From: an uncultured Eubacteriales bacterium
Lineage (GTDB): Bacteria; Bacillota; Clostridia; Peptostreptococcales; Anaerovoracaceae
Length of the DNA: 9,615 bases
Assembly: GCA_900540145.1 (NCBI GenBank)
Contig: UQEW01000070.1
Span: forward strand, 1-9,615
Direction: 5' to 3'
Shown piece after piece: positions 1-4,912 of this stretch. Positions within the stretch are counted from its first letter, which is position 1; each line of letters opens with the position of its first letter. The position numbers and the translations under genes are program-made. The notes under the pieces were generated by a model. It was not told the DNA's origin, made no database searches, and saw only the letters and a list, made by a program, of their open reading frames with translations.

Positions 1-229
1 ATGCCTTCTCCTTATCTAATCCGGCGAAAAAATGCACCATGTTTTTATATTCATCTGAATCGATTTTCCCATTCTCCATTTCAGTCGTAAGCATATCAAC
101 CATATTGCTGTCTTTTTTCGGTTCCGCTTTGTAGTATCTTATGCCATAAAACGATGCTGCAGCAGTAGAAAAGATTGTAACAAATAATAGTAAAATGACT
201 ATCCCCCTGTTTTTTCTTCTCGTTCTCAT
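1..229 (-). CDS. Small signal-anchored or exported protein, 3' end outside window
   Basis: This frame is open from an ATG at 229-227 to the window edge, giving 76 visible residues with no stop. The start has a good ribosome binding site (AGGGGG, about 6 nt upstream), and a promoter with an operator-like palindrome lies just before it. Residues 1-8 are basic (MRTRRKNR). Residues 9-30 are a hydrophobic stretch ending in small residues (GIVILLLFVTIFSTAAASFYG), which suits an uncleaved signal anchor or a signal peptide. The rest is charged and soluble-looking (KAEPKKDSN..., DSDEYKNMV...). I do not recognise a family. Because it is the first gene after a YtrA-like operator, it may belong to an envelope-stress or transporter operon continuing to the left; that is inference. 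An overlapping frame at 96-320 on the same strand lacks a ribosome binding site and runs through the operator, so I prefer this one. Confidence 0.6.
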   Translation of the reverse strand, partial: MRTRRKNRGIVILLLFVTIFSTAAASFYGIRYYKAEPKKDSNMVDMLTTEMENGKIDSDEYKNMVHFFAGLDKEKA

Positions 230-264
230 GAATATCCCCCTTTTGTGTCAAATTGTTTATCCAA

Positions 265-297
265 TGACAGTGTACTATATGTAATAGTACACTGTCA
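265..297 (-). promoter_or_regulatory. 13-bp inverted repeat, YtrA/GntR-like operator
   Basis: TGACAGTGTACTA at 265-277 and TAGTACACTGTCA at 285-297 are perfect reverse complements separated by 7 nt. Within it, AGTGTA (269-274) and TACACT (288-293) are exactly 13 nt apart. As I recall, that matches the operator AGTGTA-N13-TACACT of the Bacillus GntR-family repressor YtrA. The repeat covers the likely -35 and -10 of the left-edge gene, as expected for a repressor site. The family assignment is inference from the motif; the palindrome is directly visible. Confidence 0.7.
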
Positions 298-298
298 A
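269..298 (-). promoter_or_regulatory. Candidate promoter of the left-edge gene
   Basis: On the minus strand TTGACA (298-293) is a perfect -35 box. The best-placed -10 is TACACT (274-269) with an 18-nt spacer, matching the consensus at four of six positions. Both boxes lie in the arms of the inverted repeat, so a bound repressor would block RNA polymerase. The -35 is convincing and the -10 is moderate. Confidence 0.5.
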
Positions 299-514
299 CA
301 ATTTTCGACAGAATAACCATGAATTTTTACGAAAGCTAAAAAATGCTGCCGACCGGTTCGGTGTGGCCTGAGAGGTGATGACAAAATTTTTGTATATTTA
401 AAATTATGTCATTATTTTTACATATTTAGAGCCTGTCGATGTAAAAATTTCAAAAAAAATGTTTTTATATCAGTAAGTGTCCTGCGATACATATATGCCC
501 TGTAATCTAACAGA
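299..514. other. AT-rich intergenic stretch with two imperfect inverted repeats
   Basis: No credible gene is seen here. Two AT-rich inverted repeats are visible. ATGACAAAATTTT (378-390) pairs with AAAATTATGTCAT (400-412) with one mismatch and a 9-nt loop. GATGTAAAAA (438-447) pairs with TTTTTATATC (462-471) with one G-T type mismatch and a 14-nt loop. A short GC-richer patch (345-376) contains CCGA-N5-TCGG. None has the features of a clear terminator or a riboswitch I recognise. This stretch separates the recA hairpin from the promoter of the left-edge gene. Confidence 0.4.
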
Positions 515-548
515 GCTGCCTGCACAATAACTAAACTGTGCAGGCAGC
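515..548 (-). terminator. Hairpin after recA, probable terminator
   Basis: GCTGCCTGCACA (515-526) and TGTGCAGGCAGC (537-548) form a perfect 12-bp GC-rich stem with a 10-nt loop, 46 nt past the recA stop. The downstream tract on the minus strand (TCTGTTAGATT) is only moderately T-rich, so termination may be partial, or the hairpin may mainly stabilise the 3' end. Confidence 0.65.
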
Positions 549-594
549 CCGAGCCCCAGCTCCTGTTAAATTTATTCAAACTTACAACTTAAAA

Positions 595-1686
595 CTATTC
601 GATCACTACGCCGTCCTCATCGATGAGCATATCCATGATCTCGGAAAATTCTTCTTCCGACACATCCGGTTCTTTCTGAGGAGCTTCCTCATTCTTGATC
701 AAATCCAGAAGTTTTCCCTCAAGTTCATCCACAATTTCAGGATGGTCTTTGAGATAAGTCTTGATATTTTCACGGCCTTGGCCTATTCTTTCACCTTTGT
801 AACTGTACCAGGAACCGGCTTTGTCAATCAGCTTGGCCTCTACAGCAGAATCCAGCACGTCGCCTTCCTTTGATATACCTTCACCGTACATAATATCAAA
901 TTCAGCCTGTTTAAATGGCGGTGCCACTTTGTTTTTAACTACCTTAACCTTTGTTCTGTTGCCGGTTATGTTATCGCCGACCTTTATCGTTTCGGTCTTT
1001 CTTACGTCAAGTCTCATGGAAGAATAGAATTTAAGCGCTCTTCCACCTGTAGTCACCTCAGGGCTGCCGTAAACGACGCCTACCTTTTCTCTCAGCTGGT
1101 TGATGAATATTACACAGGTGTTGGACTTATTTATACTTCCTGTTATTTTTCTCAAGGCTTGAGACATTAGTCTGGCTTGAAGTCCTACATGAGCGTCACC
1201 CATATCCCCTTGTATTTCAGCTTTAGGTACGAGGGCAGCCACGGAGTCTATTACTATAACGTCTAAAGCTCCGCTCCTAACCAGCATATCGCAGATCTCC
1301 AAAGCCTGTTCACCGGTATCCGGCTGGGAAACCAATAAATTTTCCACGTCGACGCCTAGATTCTTCGCATAAATAGGGTCAAGGGCATGTTCTGCATCTA
1401 TGAAAGCTGCCCTTCCGCCCGTCTTCTGGGCTTCAGCCACTATATGTAACGTAAGCGTGGTTTTACCTGAAGACTCAGGTCCGTAAATCTCTACGATTCT
1501 GCCTCTAGGCACGCCTCCTATTCCGGTAGCCATGTCGAGGCTTATGGAACCGGTAGAAATGGCTTCCACATTCATCTGAGCCCCTTTTTCTCCCAGTTTC
1601 ATTATGGCGCCTTTGCCAAATTGTTTTTGTATTTTAGACATCGCCTCTTCCAGCGCTTTATCTTTTTCGCTTTTAATTTCAGCCAT
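595..1686 (-). CDS. recA: Recombinase A
   Basis: RecA polymerises on single-stranded DNA, drives homologous strand exchange, and as a filament stimulates LexA self-cleavage in the SOS response. The 363-residue product has the family's usual length. Visible features are Walker [10 protein letters not shown] (69-77), the catalytic glutamate in DAEH (about 98), Walker B VIVIDS (143-148), loop L1 around 157-165, loop L2 with [17 protein letters not shown] (194-210), the [10 protein letters not shown] signature (217-226), and an acidic C-terminal tail (about 333-363). I chose the ATG at 1686 because GGAGAAATT precedes it and the protein then begins [10 protein letters not shown]. An upstream in-frame ATG at 1710 lies inside the LexA box and has no ribosome binding site. 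The gene has its own promoter region and a hairpin after it, so it is probably monocistronic. A copper operon, rather than cinA, is directly upstream. Confidence 0.98.
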   Translation of the reverse strand: MAEIKSEKDKALEEAMSKIQKQFGKGAIMKLGEKGAQMNVEAISTGSISLDMATGIGGVPRGRIVEIYGPESSGKTTLTLHIVAEAQKTGGRAAFIDAEHALDPIYAKNLGVDVENLLVSQPDTGEQALEICDMLVRSGALDVIVIDSVAALVPKAEIQGDMGDAHVGLQARLMSQALRKITGSINKSNTCVIFINQLREKVGVVYGSPEVTTGGRALKFYSSMRLDVRKTETIKVGDNITGNRTKVKVVKNKVAPPFKQAEFDIMYGEGISKEGDVLDSAVEAKLIDKAGSWYSYKGERIGQGRENIKTYLKDHPEIVDELEGKLLDLIKNEEAPQKEPDVSEEEFSEIMDMLIDEDGVVIE

Positions 1687-1704
1687 AATTTCTCCTTCCA
1701 AGCA

Positions 1705-1716
1705 GAACATTTGTTC
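1705..1716 (-). promoter_or_regulatory. LexA (SOS) box of recA
   Basis: GAACATTTGTTC fits the Firmicutes LexA/DinR core GAAC-N4-GTTC exactly. It lies 19 nt upstream of the recA ATG and just downstream of the proximal -10, covering about +2 to +13. That position suits repression by LexA and induction by DNA damage. Confidence 0.88.
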
Positions 1717-1724
1717 TTTATTAT

Positions 1725-1753
1725 ATGATACCTTATATTAAGCCTCAGGTCAA
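1725..1753 (-). promoter_or_regulatory. Proximal recA promoter (P2)
   Basis: On the minus strand TTGACC (1753-1748) and TATCAT (1730-1725) are separated by 17 nt, each one mismatch from the sigma-A consensus. The predicted start near 1718 abuts the LexA box. Confidence 0.75.
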
Positions 1754-1765
1754 GGATTTTTTTAT

Positions 1766-1800
1766 AAAAGTCAGCTAAAAGTCAGCTAAAAAATTCAGCT
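1766..1800 (-). repeat. Short tandem operator-like repeats upstream of recA
   Basis: AAAAGTCAGCT occurs at 1766-1776 and again directly at 1777-1787. A variant, AAAATTCAGCT, is at 1790-1800, where it forms part of the palindrome TTCAGCTGAA (1794-1803). The spacing of 11 and 13 bp puts the copies on roughly the same helical face. The array begins at the predicted start point of the distal promoter and ends about 12 bp before the proximal -35. It could be an operator for an unknown regulator; no family is assigned. Confidence 0.55.
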
Positions 1801-1806
1801 GAAAAT

Positions 1807-1835
1807 ATTATAAGTTCTTAATAGATAAATGTCAA
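1807..1835 (-). promoter_or_regulatory. Distal consensus promoter upstream of recA (P1)
   Basis: On the minus strand TTGACA (1835-1830) and TATAAT (1812-1807) are perfect sigma-A boxes with a 17-nt spacer. The predicted start is near 1800. No reading frame lies between it and recA, so it would give recA a leader of about 115 nt that passes through the LexA box. Confidence 0.72.
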
Positions 1836-1918
1836 TATTTTCCATTAAAGTGCAGGGCTCTTTTTTCGAATTTCTCGGATTTCTCATAAAATCTTCGTCA
1901 AAACAGCGACATGATAAG

Positions 1919-1954
1919 GCCCCTGTCTTGAAAATTTTTATTCAAAACAGGGGC
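1919..1954 (-). terminator. Hairpin after copA, probable terminator
   Basis: GCCCCTGT (1919-1926) pairs with ACAGGGGC (1947-1954). An inner TTGAA/TTCAA helix (1928-1932 with 1941-1945) follows after one mismatch, closing an 8-nt loop. The hairpin lies 15 nt beyond the copA stop. The T-tract on the minus strand is poor (CTTATCATG), so it may be a leaky terminator. It is the left end of the copper module. Confidence 0.65.
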
Positions 1955-1969
1955 ACGACAACAAGTTGA

Positions 1970-2179
1970 TTATTCTATTTCCGTAACTTTATAATCTTTA
2001 TCTTCTACGACTTTTTTCAAAGTGTCGTCGGATACATCTGCATTTAATGTTACCACTGCTGTACCTTTCTCGTGGCTCACTTCTGCCGTATCTACTCCTT
2101 CAATAGCTTCGAGAGCTTTTTTAACTGCAGCTTCACAATGTCCGCACATCATTCCTTCAATTTTCATAGTCTTGTTCAT
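1970..2179 (-). CDS. copZ: Possible nested CopZ copper chaperone (internal start within copA)
   Basis: The last 69 codons of copA, from the ATG at 2179, would encode a complete CopZ-type HMA protein in the same frame: it opens MNKTMKIEGMMCGHC, has the MxCxxC Cu(I) site at residues 11-15 and a beta-alpha-beta-beta-alpha-beta pattern. Its length equals that of typical free CopZ chaperones, which pass Cu(I) to CopA and to CsoR. No separate copZ is seen in this module. AAGGAG lies 9 nt before the ATG, so ribosomes could start here and make free chaperone in addition to the fused domain. The domain itself is certain; independent translation is inference, because a Lys/Glu-rich linker can produce AAGGAG by chance. 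Confidence 0.5.
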   Translation of the reverse strand: MNKTMKIEGMMCGHCEAAVKKALEAIEGVDTAEVSHEKGTAVVTLNADVSDDTLKKVVEDKDYKVTEIE

Positions 2180-4507
2180 AACTTCTTTCTCCTTTTCTTC
2201 CTGTATTTTATTTTTGATTTTATGGTCCTTGTGAGGATCATATAATTTAAACAAATTAAGTCTGAGAGCATTGGTAACTACGCAGAAACTGGATAAACTC
2301 ATGGCTGCTGCTCCAAACATGGGATTAAGCTGCCACCCCAAAACAGGGATGAAAACTCCGGCTGCCAAAGGTATGCCTATAGTGTTATAAATAAACGCCC
2401 AGAAAAGATTCTCATGAATGTTGCGCAGCGTAGCCCTGCTCAGTCTTATGGCTGCCGGAACATCAGAAAGGCGGCTCTTCATGAGAACTATATCCGCCGC
2501 ATCGATGGCAACATCTGTTCCTGCACCTATGGCAATGCCTATATCCGCTCTAGTGAGCGCAGGCGCATCGTTTATGCCGTCACCAACCATCGTGACTTTA
2601 GCTTTCTTCTTAAGCCTGCGTATAACGCTTTCTTTGCCGTCAGGAAGGACTCCTGCGATTACTTCGTCTACGCCTGCTTCTTTTCCGATGGCGCGAGCAG
2701 TCTTTTCATTGTCTCCTGTAAGCATTACGACACGTATGCCCATGTTTTTCATCTCTTCTACTGCTTGGCGGCTATCTTCCTTGATTACGTCAGCAACTGC
2801 TATTATGCCTAAAAGCCTGCCGTCGTAGGCAAAGAACAACGGCGTCTTGCCTGCAGCAGCCAATTCCTCAGAAATTCTCCTCATGTTTTCGGAGACTTGC
2901 ACAAGTCCTTCCATGAATTTCAAATTTCCTCCTGTGAGAGGCTTTCCTTCTATCAATGCTTCAAGGCCGTTGCCGGGCAAAGCTTTGAATCCTGAAACTT
3001 CTCTTAAATTAACAGATCGCTCTTTTCCGGCTTCCATTATAGCCTTAGCCAGAGGATGTTCGCTCTTTGATTCGAGAGCATAAGCCAGTTCAAGCAGCGT
3101 TTCTTCTGAGATTCCATCTTCCGGCAATATATCTGTCAATTTAGGCTCGCCTGACGTTATGGTACCTGTCTTGTCTAAAACTACTATTTGAGTCTTTCCT
3201 GCTTCTTCAAGAGATACGGCGTTTTTGAACAATATGCCATTTTTGGCTCCCATGCCGTTTCCGACCATAATCGCCACAGGCGTGGCCAATCCCAATGCGC
3301 ACGGACAGCTTATTACCAAAACAGAAATTCCTCTTGCCAATGCAAATCCCACGGTCTGGCCTGCAAGGAGCCAGGCTGCTACGGTGACTATGGCAATTCC
3401 TATAACTATAGGTACAAATACGCCTGAAACTTTATCGGCAACTTTTGCGATTGGCGCTTTGGTGGCAGCAGCATCGCTGACCATCTGTATTATTTGAGAA
3501 AGCGTTGTATCTTCGCCGACTCTCGTCGCTTCACATTTTATGAAACCCGATTGGTTGATGGTAGCAGCAGATACTTGATCGCCGACAGATTTGTCAGCAG
3601 GTATGCTCTCTCCTGTAAGCGCAGCCTCGTTGACTGCGCTGCTGCCTTCTATGATTACGCCGTCTACCGGTATGTTTTCTCCCGGTCTTACAACGAATAT
3701 ATCGCCTTTTTTTACCTGTTCTATAGCTACTGTGGTTTCAACTCCGTCTTTTAAAATCACTGCCGTTTTAGGCGCAAGCTTCATAAGACTTTTCAGCGCG
3801 TCTGTAGTCTTGCCTTTAGAACGTGCTTCCAGCATTTTCCCCACAGTTATGAGAGCCAAAATCATTGCTGCCGATTCAAAATATAATTCATGCATGTAAG
3901 ACATTACAGCTTCATGATCTCCGGCAAGCTGCGCGTCTGTCATAGCGAACAACGCTACTGTGCTGTATCCGAATGCCGCGGCCGAGCCTAACGCTACAAG
4001 AGTATCCATATTAGGAGCTCTATGCCAAAGGCTCTTAAATCCGCTTATAAAGAACTTTTGATTTATAACCATGACTGCGGCTGAAAGAATCAGCTGCAAA
4101 AGCCCCATAGCTACATGATTGTCTTCCAGAAAAGCCGGCGCCGGCCAGCCCCACATCATGACTCCCATGGAAAAATACATCAATATGATCAGAAAAATGA
4201 TAGATGCCAGGAGCCTGCGTTTTAAAACGGGGGTCTCTCTGTCTTTGAGCATATCTTCTTCAGCACTAATGGTTTTTCCGGCGGCTGAGGAGGATGCCGC
4301 GTCTTTAGCTCCTTTTATTGAAGCGCCATATCCGGCTTCTTCTACAGCTTTGATTACAGCAGCAGGAGAAGCGCTTCCTTCTACTCCCATGGAATTGGTG
4401 AGCAAGCTTACAGAACACGAATCCACCCCCGGAACTTTAGACACAGCTTTTTCCACTCGCGCACTGCAGGCTGCGCAACTCATGCCTGTTACGTTATACT
4501 GCTCCAT
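1970..4507 (-). CDS. copA: Cu(I)-exporting P1B-type ATPase with C-terminal CopZ-like domain
   Basis: This membrane pump uses ATP to export Cu(I). In order, the 845-residue product has an N-terminal HMA domain (about 1-65) with the Cu ligand motif GMSCAAC (8-14), transmembrane helices from about 98, and the actuator domain with TGES (298-301). Next come the transport-site CPC (401-403), the phosphorylated Asp in DKTGT (445-449), HP (484-485) and the hinge GDGIND (642-647). YN (707-708) and MSLSS (736-740) in the last two helices are the Cu(I)-specific signature. After a charged linker (about 757-776, rich in Lys and Glu) comes a second HMA domain with MCGHC (787-791). C-terminal metal-binding domains exist in some CopA proteins, but this one has the exact size of free CopZ and its own possible start. 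The gene lies 16 nt after csoR, with AAAGGGG as ribosome binding site, so the two are co-transcribed. Silver transport is also possible. Confidence 0.96.
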   Translation of the reverse strand: MEQYNVTGMSCAACSARVEKAVSKVPGVDSCSVSLLTNSMGVEGSASPAAVIKAVEEAGYGASIKGAKDAASSSAAGKTISAEEDMLKDRETPVLKRRLLASIIFLIILMYFSMGVMMWGWPAPAFLEDNHVAMGLLQLILSAAVMVINQKFFISGFKSLWHRAPNMDTLVALGSAAAFGYSTVALFAMTDAQLAGDHEAVMSYMHELYFESAAMILALITVGKMLEARSKGKTTDALKSLMKLAPKTAVILKDGVETTVAIEQVKKGDIFVVRPGENIPVDGVIIEGSSAVNEAALTGESIPADKSVGDQVSAATINQSGFIKCEATRVGEDTTLSQIIQMVSDAAATKAPIAKVADKVSGVFVPIVIGIAIVTVAAWLLAGQTVGFALARGISVLVISCPCALGLATPVAIMVGNGMGAKNGILFKNAVSLEEAGKTQIVVLDKTGTITSGEPKLTDILPEDGISEETLLELAYALESKSEHPLAKAIMEAGKERSVNLREVSGFKALPGNGLEALIEGKPLTGGNLKFMEGLVQVSENMRRISEELAAAGKTPLFFAYDGRLLGIIAVADVIKEDSRQAVEEMKNMGIRVVMLTGDNEKTARAIGKEAGVDEVIAGVLPDGKESVIRRLKKKAKVTMVGDGINDAPALTRADIGIAIGAGTDVAIDAADIVLMKSRLSDVPAAIRLSRATLRNIHENLFWAFIYNTIGIPLAAGVFIPVLGWQLNPMFGAAAMSLSSFCVVTNALRLNLFKLYDPHKDHKIKNKIQEEKEKEVMNKTMKIEGMMCGHCEAAVKKALEAIEGVDTAEVSHEKGTAVVTLNADVSDDTLKKVVEDKDYKVTEIE
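2189..2194 (-). promoter_or_regulatory. In-frame internal ribosome binding site before the CopZ domain
   Basis: The copA linker codons read AAG GAG on the minus strand, a strong Shine-Dalgarno core, 9 nt before an in-frame ATG (2179-2177). It would decide the internal CopZ start. No separate promoter is apparent in the preceding linker sequence. Confidence 0.5.
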
Positions 4508-4523
4508 ATTATTTTCCCCTTTA

Positions 4524-4832
4524 TCATTTCATGAGCTTCTTTAGTAAAACCAGCAGCTCATCTATTACCTCATCATCTCCGTTGCGTATATCTCTTGCAA
4601 CACATCCTTTTATATGGCTGGATAAAAGTTCTCTGTTGAAAGCGTTCACAGCTGCGCTGATGGCCGCTGATTGTATAAGTATATCTGTACAATATGCGTC
4701 TTTTTCTATCATTCCCTTGATGCCTCTTATCTGCCCTTCTATTCTGTTAAGCCTGTGTATAAGCTTCTTTTGTTCTTCAGAAGTCCTTTCTGTTGTCTTG
4801 CAACAACATATATTTTTCTCTTTATTTTCCAT
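4524..4832 (-). CDS. csoR: Copper-sensing transcriptional repressor CsoR
   Basis: CsoR is a small helical repressor that releases operator DNA when it binds Cu(I). This 102-residue product has the family core HRLNRIEGQIRGIKGMIE (26-43) and the C-H-C Cu(I) triad at C48, H73 and C77. The spacing of 25 and 4 equals that of Mycobacterium tuberculosis CsoR (C36, H61, C65), and a tyrosine (Y47) precedes the first Cys as in that protein. The C-terminus is a leucine-rich acidic helix. Oddly, the N-terminus carries three consecutive cysteines (9-11) ahead of the fold. The start at 4832 follows GAGGTG with a 7-nt gap. The gene heads the csoR-copA unit behind a consensus promoter and a matching palindrome, so it should autoregulate. 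The triad argues against the FrmR and RcnR branches. Confidence 0.94.
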   Translation of the reverse strand: MENKEKNICCCKTTERTSEEQKKLIHRLNRIEGQIRGIKGMIEKDAYCTDILIQSAAISAAVNAFNRELLSSHIKGCVARDIRNGDDEVIDELLVLLKKLMK

Positions 4833-4854
4833 ATTAATTCACCTCTAACTTAAA

Positions 4855-4877
4855 AAGATACCCCTGTGGGGTATCTT
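4855..4877 (-). promoter_or_regulatory. CsoR operator that also reads as a terminator hairpin
   Basis: AAGATACCCC (4855-4864) and GGGGTATCTT (4868-4877) are perfect 10-bp inverted arms around TGT. The ATACCCC...GGGGTAT core is the known CsoR-type operator pattern. It spans the predicted start of csoR transcription (about 4872). In RNA from the minus strand the same bases form a GC-rich stem with a 3-nt loop followed by five T residues (4856-4852), which is an intrinsic-terminator shape for transcripts arriving from cinA. Confidence 0.85.
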
Positions 4878-4878
4878 A

Positions 4879-4907
4879 ATTATATTTCTTTTATTTAAAA
4901 ATGTCAA
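4879..4907 (-). promoter_or_regulatory. csoR-copA promoter, perfect sigma-A consensus
   Basis: TTGACA (4907-4902) and TATAAT (4884-4879) on the minus strand are perfect boxes with the ideal 17-nt spacer. The -35 begins 5 nt past the cinA stop. The CsoR palindrome follows directly, so this very strong promoter is expected to be silent without copper. Confidence 0.88.
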
Positions 4908-4912
4908 TTCTT

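Noticed and set aside
96..320. 74-residue minus-strand reading frame overlapping the left-edge gene
   Set aside because: Its start has no ribosome binding site, it runs through the promoter and palindrome, and it overlaps in another frame the better-supported gene starting at 229.
345..385. Patch with CCTGAGAGGTGAT, resembling a bit of 16S rRNA or the CTGAGA element of a TPP riboswitch
   Set aside because: The likeness covers only about a dozen bases. The rest of either structure, including the ACCTGAT part of the TPP element, is absent.
1687..1710. Eight-residue N-terminal extension of RecA from the ATG at 1710
   Set aside because: That ATG lies inside the LexA box and close to the predicted transcription start, with no ribosome binding site. 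The ATG at 1686 has GGAG at proper spacing and gives a typical RecA N-terminus.
1766..1803. Repeats as a CRISPR array or a copper (CopY-type) operator
   Set aside because: The units are only 11 bp with no spacers, so this is not CRISPR. They lack the TACANNTGTA core of CopY sites, and the copper module already has a CsoR operator.
2022..4544. Several plus-strand reading frames of 70-140 codons opposite copA
   Set aside because: They are antisense shadows of copA with low-complexity, Ser/Ala-rich or Cys/Tyr-rich composition and no ribosome binding sites or family features.
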